Shown piece after piece: positions 9,123 through 15,888 of a stretch of 32,325 nucleotides of DNA (its first letter is position 1; every line of letters starts with the position of its first letter). The stretch comes from a candidate division WOR-3 bacterium (GTDB lineage: Bacteria > Hydrothermota > Tepidihabitantia > Tepidihabitantales > Tepidihabitantaceae), in assembly GCA_039801245.1 (NCBI GenBank), contig JBDRUF010000002.1, positions 37,329 to 69,653 of the forward strand. The letters run 5' to 3'. The position numbers and the translations under genes were made by a program. The notes under the pieces are model-generated. The model was not told the DNA's origin. It saw only the letters and a list, made by a program, of their open reading frames with translations, and ran no database searches.

Positions 9123-9674
9123 GTGAAAGCGGTTCAGTTCAGTGTTGTGGCTTTTCCGAAACTTGAACGGGAGGTTGATTTTCTGCGCCTGCGCGAACGA
9201 TTTGCACCGCAAGTTGCTCAACTTGAACCACATATTCAATTGGTTCAGCCCTGGGTGCCAGCAGAGTTGGGGGAGGTGATGGCGGTAATTGAGTTTATCA
9301 GTCAGGCAAGAAGGGCGCTTCACCCCCTCGCAATTGCGGCTGAAAACTGGCAGGAGTCAGGCGAATTTCTGATTGGCGAGATTACCAAAGGTCAGGATGA
9401 GCTCATCTCCTTGCGCAAAAATATTCTCGGTGCAGAACCGGCATCCTTACTTATCCCTGAGTTAGGTGCTGCCCCGCATCTCACCCTTTTCCGCATCACC
9501 GGGAAAAATGAGCGGGCACAGGCGATTGTTGAGGCGAACCGGATTGGCAGGACACTCGGGGTTGTTGATGCCTTGATTCTGATTCGCACCCTGCCGGATG
9601 GGATGTGGCAAATGGTGGCAAAATTTCCCTTTGGCATCGCCAGGGTTGACTTTTACGAGCGCCTTGTAACCTAA
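9123..9674 (+). CDS. 2H phosphoesterase superfamily (2'-5' RNA ligase-like) protein
   Basis: A 183-residue protein. The start GTG at 9123 is chosen because family members begin with a beta strand like VKAVQFSVVAFPKL and because TATAAT ends 6 nt upstream; an ATG at 9069 would add 18 residues (201 in total). The 2H superfamily carries two H-x-T/S motifs about 80 residues apart in a bilobal fold. It acts on 2',3'-cyclic phosphates or 2'-5' linkages in RNA. The second motif is intact (PHLTLF, H119, T121). The first reads EPHIQLVQPW (H37, Q39), with Gln where Thr or Ser is expected, so the catalytic pair is altered on one side. The signature AFPKL...LRERFAPQVAQLEPHI resembles family members closely. 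It is monocistronic, 9 nt short of the repeats that precede a sigma-54 promoter. Its cellular role is unknown. Confidence 0.72.
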   Translation: MKAVQFSVVAFPKLEREVDFLRLRERFAPQVAQLEPHIQLVQPWVPAELGEVMAVIEFISQARRALHPLAIAAENWQESGEFLIGEITKGQDELISLRKNILGAEPASLLIPELGAAPHLTLFRITGKNERAQAIVEANRIGRTLGVVDALILIRTLPDGMWQMVAKFPFGIARVDFYERLVT

Positions 9675-9677
9675 ACC

Positions 9678-9716
9678 GTTCAAAAGTTACCATTTCTGGA
9701 CATTTCTGTTCAAAAG
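9678..9716 (+). repeat. Paired direct repeats upstream of sigma-54 promoter, candidate activator sites
   Basis: GTTCAAAAG occurs at 9678-9686 and again at 9708-9716, exactly 30 nt apart (about three helical turns). Between them CATTTCTG occurs at 9691-9698 and 9701-9708, 10 nt apart (one turn). These lie about 80-115 nt before the predicted +1 (about 9794), the usual place for binding sites of an NtrC-type activator such as the one encoded at 12065. Binding is inferred. Confidence 0.4.
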
Positions 9717-9766
9717 CTTGGACTGTGCCAATATTTTAAGTTTCAGAAAAACAATCAATTAGCAAT

Positions 9767-9783
9767 TTGGCACAATCGTTGCT
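9767..9783 (+). promoter_or_regulatory. Sigma-54 (-24/-12) promoter
   Basis: TTGGCAC (9767-9773), 5 bp, TTGCT (9779-9783). The GG at 9769-9770 and GC at 9781-9782 are 12 bp apart, matching the sigma-54 consensus TGGCAC-N5-TTGCW. The predicted +1 is near 9794, which leaves a 26-nt leader holding AAAGGAGG before the ATG at 9820. Confidence 0.88.
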
Positions 9784-9819
9784 TGTTTATAAGGCAATGA
9801 AAAACAAAGGAGGACAAAA

Positions 9820-10698
9820 ATGAAAAAGTTAGCAGCGCTCTTTGCAATAGGAGCCTTAACCGGGCTTCTCCTTGCCGGAACAGGCGGTATTACCGGCAGG
9901 GTAACAGACCTTATAACAGGTAATCCGATAGCCAATGCGGTTGTTGTTGCCTGTTCAGACAGCACCCCTATGGGTCGAGCCCAGACAAACGAAGATGGGG
10001 TATATCTAATTGAAGGGCTTGAGCCAGGAGGATATCAGGTAATCGCCCGCAAACAGGGGTATGTTCCTGCCCATTATCCAACCAAGGTTATTGTTCAGGA
10101 GGGGCAAATCACCACCGGCATTGACCTGCGCCTCAGGCAGATTCAACCCCAGACCGGTGCAATCAGTGGCAGGGTCACAGACAAATTAACCGGTGAGCCG
10201 ATTCACGGTGCGGTGGTTTATGTTCACGGTGCCAATGGCAGACACCGGATGCGTACTGACCGACAGGGGTATTACATCATTCGCGGTCTGCGTCCGGGCA
10301 GGTATCAGGTCAGCGCCAAGGCAAGGCGTTATTTCCCCGAAACATATCCTGAACCGGTAGAGGTGCGCAGGCATGAGGTTACTGAAAACATCAACTTCGC
10401 GCTTCAGCCCAAGCCGCGGAAAGGTGGCATCATCGGTCAGGTGGTTGATGCTCAGACCGGCTATCCGATTGCGGGTGTCTTGGTCATCGCACGCGGGGAG
10501 CAGGGTGAGGGACAGGCAAGAACCGATGGACGCGGTTTTTACCGGATTGGAGGTTTGAACCCAGGCGTTTATGAAGTCTCGGCATTCAAACCGAAGTATC
10601 AACCTCAAACCTATCCGGAATTGGTGCCGGTTCGGCCTGGTTCAGCAACCCGGGGAATTGACTTCCGCCTGGAACCGCTTCAGCGGAAAGTTGATTAG
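9820..10698 (+). CDS. Secreted protein with three carboxypeptidase-regulatory-like domains
   Basis: A 292-residue exported protein: signal peptide at residues 1 to about 20 (MKKLAALFAIGALTGLLLAG), then three tandem domains of about 88 residues. Each opens G-x-I-x-G-x-V-x-D-x-x-T-G-x-P-I (GGITGRVTDLITG, GAISGRVTDKLTG, GGIIGQVVDAQTG) and carries an R-T-D-x-x-G-x-Y-x-I-x-G-L-x-P-G-x-Y-x-V block. These are CarboxypepD_reg / CnaB-like beta-sandwich domains, used as structural or sugar- and protein-binding modules in the periplasm or on the surface. No enzyme domain is attached. The start is preceded by AAAGGAGG and by a consensus sigma-54 promoter. A strong terminator at 10718-10750 makes it monocistronic. 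The adjacent kinase/regulator pair, with a sigma-54 activator, is its likely controller. The precise role is unknown. Confidence 0.85.
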   Translation: MKKLAALFAIGALTGLLLAGTGGITGRVTDLITGNPIANAVVVACSDSTPMGRAQTNEDGVYLIEGLEPGGYQVIARKQGYVPAHYPTKVIVQEGQITTGIDLRLRQIQPQTGAISGRVTDKLTGEPIHGAVVYVHGANGRHRMRTDRQGYYIIRGLRPGRYQVSAKARRYFPETYPEPVEVRRHEVTENINFALQPKPRKGGIIGQVVDAQTGYPIAGVLVIARGEQGEGQARTDGRGFYRIGGLNPGVYEVSAFKPKYQPQTYPELVPVRPGSATRGIDFRLEPLQRKVD

Positions 10699-10717
10699 CC
10701 CGTTGTTTGACCTCCTT

Positions 10718-10750
10718 GCCCTCCGGCAAGACCCTGCCGGAGGGCTTTTT
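10718..10750 (+). terminator. Strong intrinsic terminator
   Basis: A perfect 11-bp stem GCCCTCCGGCA / TGCCGGAGGGC (10718-10728 with 10735-10745), a 6-nt loop and a run of five T. It ends the transcript of the secreted protein at 9820 and separates it from the kinase gene. Confidence 0.92.
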
Positions 10751-10762
10751 AACAAAAATTTG

Positions 10763-10790
10763 TTGACCTCCTGCAGTTATAGTGTAAATT
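10763..10790 (+). promoter_or_regulatory. Kinase-regulator operon promoter, TTGACC-16-TAAATT
   Basis: TTGACC (10763-10768), 16 bp, TAAATT (10785-10790), directly after the terminator. The GTG codons at 10794 and 10800 lie 3 and 9 nt behind the -10 box. Start at 10800 would give an essentially leaderless mRNA. Confidence 0.65.
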
Positions 10791-10793
10791 AGA

Positions 10794-12068
10794 GTGAAGG
10801 TGAGCAGGTTTACGGTTTATTCTATCGTACTCGCTGTGCTGGTGATAGTCATTTTCAACATCCATTCCTGGTTGGTTATTTCAAAAACCAAGGCGGCGCT
10901 TGAAGCCGAAATGGGCAACCGGCTTGAAGGTTTGGCTCTGACTATTGCCACTCAGTTAACAGGCAGAGAAGATTATCAGGATATTTTACCCATTTTCACC
11001 GAAACGATAAGTCAGGCTGAACTTTTAAACATCTTTCTTGTTGACGAAAGCCTGCGCTTTATTGTCAATGCGCGTGCGCCTGAGAGTAAAGGGGAAACCA
11101 GCCCGATGCTGGAACTTGATGAATCTGAAATTCTCTCCGCATTCAGCGGTCTCATCACCCCGACCCGGCTCTACGCTGCCGGACCTTATTATCTCAAGAC
11201 CGTTTATGCGCCGGTCTACAACCGGGAGGGAATTGTCAGTGCGGTGCTTGGTGTTGAGGCAGATGCCCGTTTCTTCAAGACCATCGCCAATTACAGCCGC
11301 TCGCTCTTCTTTATCAATCTCTTAAGTTTGCTTGCCCTGTCCGCAATTGTGTTTGCCGGTGTAAGTCTCAGCCGGCGCGCGCTGAGGATGGAAAAGATAG
11401 CTTCCCAGACCGCCACCTTTGCCCTGCTGGGGGAGATGGCAGCAGCACTTGCACACGATTTGCGCAACCCACTGGCAACAATCCTCGCAGCAACCGAGCG
11501 AATCCAGATTCGCTATGACGCTCAAAATGACCAGACATTTGATTGCATCAAAGAGGAGCTCAGCAGGCTCAACCGCACCCTCGCCAATTATCTCAATATC
11601 GGAACAGGTAAAGCCGAGGAAATGGAAGAGGTTGACATCACCGAGATGTTCGACACTATCCTTGATACTCTGAAAACAGAAATCAGGCAAAACGACATTC
11701 AGGTCGAAAATCACCTCCGGGAGTTACCGAAAATAAAAGGCTCGCCCATCCAGTTGCGGCAGGTGTTTATCAATATCCTCCTCAATGCGATTCAGGCGCA
11801 GCCTAATGGCGGGCTGATTCGCATCAGCGCCCAAACTGAGCCGGGGTCAAAACCGCGCTGGCTGACAATTCAAATTACCGACCACGGTCCTGGCATCCCG
11901 CACCGGCATCTCAACCGGGTGTTTGAACCTTTCTTTACCACCAAGGATAAGGGGAGCGGATTAGGACTTTTTATTGTCAAAAGGCTGGTAGAGATGCATC
12001 AAGGCAAGGTAAAGATAATTAGCGATGAGCAAAAGGGAACAACGGTGGAGGTAAAACTGCCGGTATGA
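10794..12068 (+). CDS. Membrane sensor histidine kinase (NtrB/ZraS type)
   Basis: A 424-residue sensor kinase. TM helix 1 is at about residues 7-25 (VYSIVLAVLVIVIFNI). An extracytoplasmic sensor of about 140 residues follows (LFNIFLVDES-like LLNIFLVDES, then VYAPVYNREGIVSAVLGVEAD, a CACHE-like pattern). TM helix 2 is at about 172-194. The dimerisation/phosphoacceptor domain has ALAHDLRNPL with H221. The HATPase domain follows with the N box (QVFINILLNAIQAQ), ITDHGPGIP, FEPFFTTKDKGSGLGL and the end TTVEVKLPV. The start is GTG at 10794 or, more likely from the promoter position, GTG at 10800; there is no Shine-Dalgarno. The stop overlaps the regulator ATG by 4 nt, so the two form a two-component pair. 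The signal it senses is not visible; cell-envelope state is a guess from the target genes. Confidence 0.9.
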   Translation: MKVSRFTVYSIVLAVLVIVIFNIHSWLVISKTKAALEAEMGNRLEGLALTIATQLTGREDYQDILPIFTETISQAELLNIFLVDESLRFIVNARAPESKGETSPMLELDESEILSAFSGLITPTRLYAAGPYYLKTVYAPVYNREGIVSAVLGVEADARFFKTIANYSRSLFFINLLSLLALSAIVFAGVSLSRRALRMEKIASQTATFALLGEMAAALAHDLRNPLATILAATERIQIRYDAQNDQTFDCIKEELSRLNRTLANYLNIGTGKAEEMEEVDITEMFDTILDTLKTEIRQNDIQVENHLRELPKIKGSPIQLRQVFINILLNAIQAQPNGGLIRISAQTEPGSKPRWLTIQITDHGPGIPHRHLNRVFEPFFTTKDKGSGLGLFIVKRLVEMHQGKVKIISDEQKGTTVEVKLPV

Positions 12069-13402
12069 GAATACTCTTGGTTGATGATGAAGCCCGCTTC
12101 TGTCAATTAACCGCCGAAAATTTAAAAGCGGCGGGGTATGATGTTGATAATCTTACCGACGGCAACGAGGCACTCCAACGCCTGAAAAGAGGTAGTTATG
12201 ATGTGGTGATTACTGACCTGAAGATGGTACCGGTGGATGGAATGGCAATTCTTGCTGCTGCCAAGGAATCAAACCCTGAAACCGAGGTGGTGATGATAAC
12301 TGGCTATGGCACAATTGCGCTTGCTGTTGAGGCGATGCGTCAAGGTGCATTTGACTTCATCACCAAGCCGGTATCTTTGAACCATCTCCTTGCCGTTCTG
12401 AAAAAAATCGCTCTGCTCCATCAGACAAGAAAGGAAAATCTGCTGTTAAGACAGGAACTGAAGACCACCAGCAGGTTTGCCGAACTGGTTGGTGAAAGTC
12501 AGGCATTGAACCAGGTGCGCAACCTTGTCAACAAGGTTGCGCCCAGTGATGCCACCATTCTCATTACCGGGGAAAGCGGCACCGGGAAAGAACTCGTCGC
12601 CCGAATGATTCATCGCGCCAGCCCCCGCGGCCAGAAGCCTTTTGTCGTAATGCACGCTGCTGCCCTGCCCGAAACCCTGCTTGAGTCTGAACTTTTCGGC
12701 TATGAAAAAGGGGCCTTCACCGGTGCCACGAGCACCAAGCCCGGTCGCCTTGAGCAGGCACAAGGGGGCACCCTTTTTCTCGATGAGATTGGTGAGATCC
12801 CAGGTCAGTTCCAGATAAAACTTCTGCGCTTCCTTCAAGATAAAACCTTTGTCCGGTTGGGGGGAAATCAAACTATAACCGTAGACACCAGAATCATTGC
12901 CGCCACCAACCGCAACCTGATTGAAGAGGTGCGACAAGGTAAATTTCGCGAGGACCTTTATTATCGGCTGGCGGTATTCCCGATTCAGATGCCACCACTG
13001 CGTGAACATAAGGAGGATATCCCTGCATTATGTGATCACATCCTGAGTCGGCTCGGGTATAACCGCGGCCTGTCAGATGAGGTTATTGAGGTTCTTCAAG
13101 CATATGATTGGCCCGGCAATGTCAGGGAACTGGAAAATGTCCTCGAACGTGCTTTGATCCTATCAGGAGGAGAAGAAATCAAGCCTACACACATCCAGTT
13201 TCCTGAGCCAGCAAAGTTAATCCCCAATGCCGAGCCAGGAAAACTGGGCTCTCTTGAGGAACAGGAAAGGATAATGGTCTTAGAGGCGCTTAAGAGGACA
13301 GGTGGCAATAAATCAAAGGCAGCAAAAATACTGGGCATCACCAGAAGAATGTTATATACGAAAATCGCCAAGTATGGAATCAAAGATGTTGGCGAAAGGT
13401 GA
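12065..13402 (+). CDS. NtrC-family sigma-54 activator (receiver-AAA-Fis)
   Basis: A 445-residue response regulator of the usual NtrC layout. The receiver domain is residues 1 to about 120, with acidic D7-D8, phospho-acceptor D51 in VVITDLKM and the K of FITKP. The AAA+ domain has Walker A GESGTGKE at about residue 169, the sigma-54 contact loop GAFTGA at 216-221, Walker B-type TLFLDEIGEI and an arginine-finger region. The C-terminal Fis-type helix-turn-helix reads GGNKSKAAKILGITRRMLYTKI. It should bind upstream sites and drive open-complex formation at -24/-12 promoters after phosphorylation by the kinase at 10794. The two such promoters seen in the window flank this pair (9767 and 13489), which makes them the obvious targets. 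Confidence 0.95.
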   Translation: MRILLVDDEARFCQLTAENLKAAGYDVDNLTDGNEALQRLKRGSYDVVITDLKMVPVDGMAILAAAKESNPETEVVMITGYGTIALAVEAMRQGAFDFITKPVSLNHLLAVLKKIALLHQTRKENLLLRQELKTTSRFAELVGESQALNQVRNLVNKVAPSDATILITGESGTGKELVARMIHRASPRGQKPFVVMHAAALPETLLESELFGYEKGAFTGATSTKPGRLEQAQGGTLFLDEIGEIPGQFQIKLLRFLQDKTFVRLGGNQTITVDTRIIAATNRNLIEEVRQGKFREDLYYRLAVFPIQMPPLREHKEDIPALCDHILSRLGYNRGLSDEVIEVLQAYDWPGNVRELENVLERALILSGGEEIKPTHIQFPEPAKLIPNAEPGKLGSLEEQERIMVLEALKRTGGNKSKAAKILGITRRMLYTKIAKYGIKDVGER

Positions 13403-13433
13403 GCATTTTAAGCCGCTATTGTTCTTTCAGGTG

Positions 13434-13456
13434 CATATTTCTAATTGTCATATTTC
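13434..13456 (+). repeat. Direct repeat upstream of second sigma-54 promoter
   Basis: CATATTTC occurs at 13434-13441 and 13449-13456. It lies about 60-82 nt before the predicted +1, where an enhancer-binding protein would sit. It resembles the CATTTCTG repeats before the other sigma-54 promoter only loosely, so assignment as activator sites is tentative. Confidence 0.3.
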
Positions 13457-13488
13457 CTTCAGCTTTCGTATCTATGTACTTTATTTAT

Positions 13489-13505
13489 CTGGCACATTAT
13501 TTGCA
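13489..13505 (+). promoter_or_regulatory. Sigma-54 (-24/-12) promoter with +1 at the start codon
   Basis: CTGGCACA (13489-13496), 4 bp, TTGCA (13501-13505). The GG at 13491-13492 and GC at 13503-13504 are 12 bp apart, as required. Counting GC as -13/-12 puts +1 at 13516, the A of the first ATG of the downstream gene. Confidence 0.87.
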
Positions 13506-13515
13506 TAATAAGAGG

Positions 13516-14535
13516 ATGATGAAGCAGGTGTTATTTATAATTTTACTCTTTGCCGGATTCCTATTAGCCCAAAACCAGGAGCGGGTCCGCCAAGAACTTG
13601 AGAAAACTGACGAACTGATCAAACAGGCAAAAGAGGTTGTTGAAACAGTAAACAACCCTGATGCGCAGGCGGTTTTGAATCAGGCGGTTGAGATTCAGAA
13701 TTCCGCCTGGGATGGTTACAGGAGAAGGCGCTTTCGGTGGGCATACAGCCGGACACTGGCAGCAAGGCAAAAGGCAAGGGAGGCAACGGAGATGGTTAGG
13801 AACGCCCCAGAGCGGATTAGGGCTGAAATTCGTCGCACCGCTGAGGTGATGAATGAAGCAACACCAAGAATAATTAGAGCAAATGAACCCCGGGCGTTAG
13901 AGTTGTTAAAAATGGCTCAGAAGGAACAGTCTGCAGCCCAAGGTTATCTGCATCAGCGTCGGTTTAGGCTGGCCTTGCGATTTACTTTTGCTGCCCGCAA
14001 CCACCTCTATGAGGCACTAACCAGGGCTAAGCGATTGACCGCACCTGAGTTGGTAAAAGAGGAGATTGACCGAACCCAGGGTTTAATTGCGAAAATCCAG
14101 GAGGAAATTCAGGAGAGTCATAATCTGCGCGCTCAGGAAATGTTTGCCAAAGCGGGTGAGTGGCAGGTTAAGGCGCAGAACAGATTCCGGCTCAGGCTTT
14201 TTGCTCAGGCGCTCAAATTTACCCTTGCGAGCCGCGACCTGATGTTCCGCGCCCGCGAGATAATGACAAGTGAAATTGATGCCACCCTGGTACAACTGGC
14301 ATTGGATGAAACCGATCATCTCCTTGCCAGCTGGTCAGAGAAGATATTAGCAGAAGGTGAATCAGAAGCGATGCGACTGCTCCAAGAGGCGAAAAAACAT
14401 CAGAATACTGGCAGGGAACTTTTTGCTGCAGACAGCCTTGATAAGGCGCTCTTGGAGACAACGCAGGCACGCCGATTGCTAAACCGGGCGATTGAACTGC
14501 TTCATATTGAAGAACCCGCTTCTGAGCGGGAGTGA
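13516..14535 (+). CDS. Exported helical protein with four tandem ~78-residue repeats
   Basis: A 339-residue exported protein with no family I recognise. Signal peptide is at residues 1 to about 19 (MMKQVLFIILLFAGFLLAQ). The mature part is four tandem repeats, at about 22-98, 99-177, 178-253 and 254-330. Each has helix 1 (E-x-V-R-x-E-I-x-x-T-x-x-L), a helix with A-x-x-L-x-x-A-x-x-x-Q, and the best conserved block R-R-x-F-R-x-A-L-x-F-T-x-A-A-R (seen as RRRFRWAYSRTLAAR, QRRFRLALRFTFAAR, RLRLFAQALKFTLASR). It is rich in charged residues and Ala, so helical hairpins like TPR or a coiled bundle are expected, in the periplasm. The frame is open upstream to 13399, but that part overlaps the sigma-54 promoter and is not coding. 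The second ATG at 13519 is also possible. It overlaps the barrel gene by 1 nt (TGATG). Confidence 0.82.
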   Translation: MMKQVLFIILLFAGFLLAQNQERVRQELEKTDELIKQAKEVVETVNNPDAQAVLNQAVEIQNSAWDGYRRRRFRWAYSRTLAARQKAREATEMVRNAPERIRAEIRRTAEVMNEATPRIIRANEPRALELLKMAQKEQSAAQGYLHQRRFRLALRFTFAARNHLYEALTRAKRLTAPELVKEEIDRTQGLIAKIQEEIQESHNLRAQEMFAKAGEWQVKAQNRFRLRLFAQALKFTLASRDLMFRAREIMTSEIDATLVQLALDETDHLLASWSEKILAEGESEAMRLLQEAKKHQNTGRELFAADSLDKALLETTQARRLLNRAIELLHIEEPASERE

Positions 14536-15761
14536 TGCGGCTCATATTAATAGTCATAGGTCTATTGATCAGAAACGACGCCGGTATCGGTGGCGACTAT
14601 TCAACCCAGCGCTATACTATTACCGATACAATCACTAAGGACACAACTTCTCCTGGTGCCGAACTACGAACTTTCTGGACTATTTACCTGAATAACGATA
14701 AACCCGCACGAAACCTTCAGAGCGAGAACGCCATCTCAATCTCTAATGTGTCCATTCACGACCGATTCCATTTCGGCTTCAGCACCGAACTCAATCCCAA
14801 AATCCGCTTGCAGGCAACAGCCGATGGCGAACTGCGCTATTATCACCACTACCTTCCACTTTTGGGCGATACGCTTCAGCGTAACTCCTACTTCAACAAC
14901 AACCTGAAACTGGGAGTTGGCTCCCGTTTTTTAAACAATCTCACCGTAACCATCCAGGAAAATATCGAGCTTCACCACTATCTCTCTTCAGATACTTTTA
15001 CCTATAACTACTTTATCAATCGGGCAGGAGTTATTGCCAATCTCAATATCGGTGAGTTGTCACTCATTACATTAAACTACAACTATAACCGCCTCTGGGC
15101 GCAAAACCAATCAGAACAAAATTATGCTGAAAACAAATTTAACCTTGATTGGGATAACTATTTAGGCACCGACTTGCACCTCACATTTTCTGATTACTTC
15201 ACTCGGCGCAGTTACGCCAACAGGTTACGCAGCTACTGGGAGGTAGAACCACAGTTCTCTTGCAACTGGGATTTCAGCCCGCAAATCGGATTGAAGGTTG
15301 ACGAAAATCTGCGTCTGACCTGGTTTGATGAAACCACCGCTGTCTATCAGAATCAGGCAGAAAACAGAATCGGACTGGGGTTAGAATTCAGACCCGGTTC
15401 TATTTTGACATTCTCCCTAGGACCACAATTTGATGTCTCCCGTTCATTAGCCCATCCTACCGACCAAGACTACCGGGAACTTGCCTTGTATTTGGGAGCC
15501 GACCTGTTCAAATCCGACTGGGTCTGGTTATCTATTGAAGACCGTTTTGGTGAGCGCCGGTATCTATTCTCCGATTCCGGTTTTCAGTCCGATTACCGGT
15601 TTAATGAGTTTAGCCTTTTTGGTAACTGGAAAATCATTCCTACCAGCCGTGGTGGATTCAACTTGGAGGTGATGGTAAGTATCGCCCCAGAGTGGCACCA
15701 AGAGGCGATCGACAATCTTGCCGCCACCTATTGTCTGTTGGAACTAAAATACTCTTGGTGA
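14535..15761 (+). CDS. Putative outer-membrane beta-barrel protein
   Basis: A 408-residue protein with a short hydrophobic N-terminus (MRLILIVIGLLIRND) and a mature part rich in alternating polar/aromatic strands. Examples are NSYFNNNLKLGVGSRFLNNLTVTIQENIELHHYL, read across 14890-15000, and the end YCLLELKYSW with a terminal aromatic residue, typical of outer-membrane beta barrels. Tyr, Asn, Trp and Phe are abundant, and no enzyme motif is visible. The start at 14535 follows GAGCGGGAG and overlaps the stop of the helical-repeat gene; GTG at 14532 is an alternative. Genetic coupling with the repeat protein under sigma-54 control suggests an envelope complex of barrel plus periplasmic partner. 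That is inference from context. Confidence 0.7.
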   Translation: MRLILIVIGLLIRNDAGIGGDYSTQRYTITDTITKDTTSPGAELRTFWTIYLNNDKPARNLQSENAISISNVSIHDRFHFGFSTELNPKIRLQATADGELRYYHHYLPLLGDTLQRNSYFNNNLKLGVGSRFLNNLTVTIQENIELHHYLSSDTFTYNYFINRAGVIANLNIGELSLITLNYNYNRLWAQNQSEQNYAENKFNLDWDNYLGTDLHLTFSDYFTRRSYANRLRSYWEVEPQFSCNWDFSPQIGLKVDENLRLTWFDETTAVYQNQAENRIGLGLEFRPGSILTFSLGPQFDVSRSLAHPTDQDYRELALYLGADLFKSDWVWLSIEDRFGERRYLFSDSGFQSDYRFNEFSLFGNWKIIPTSRGGFNLEVMVSIAPEWHQEAIDNLAATYCLLELKYSW

Positions 15762-15853
15762 GCTATCATCCATCCCCGAATTTTCTCTAAGCGCTGATTT
15801 TATCATAATCTAAGTAGTTAGGTGCTAATTTTATTGCGGGAGGGGCTATTGTA

Positions 15854-15884
15854 TTGACTTTAACTAAAATGGGGTTATTATAAT
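15854..15884 (+). promoter_or_regulatory. Promoter of the methyltransferase operon, TTGACT with TATTAT/TATAAT
   Basis: TTGACT (15854-15859) is followed after 16 bp by TATTAT (15876-15881), or after 19 bp by TATAAT (15879-15884). The ATG at 15889 is 7 or 4 nt further on, with no Shine-Dalgarno, so the transcript is expected to be leaderless. Confidence 0.65.
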
Positions 15885-15888
15885 AACT

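Noticed and set aside
13399-13515. Upstream extension of the helical-repeat protein to ATG 13399
   Set aside because: It would run through the sigma-54 promoter and put 39 non-conserved residues before an obvious signal peptide.
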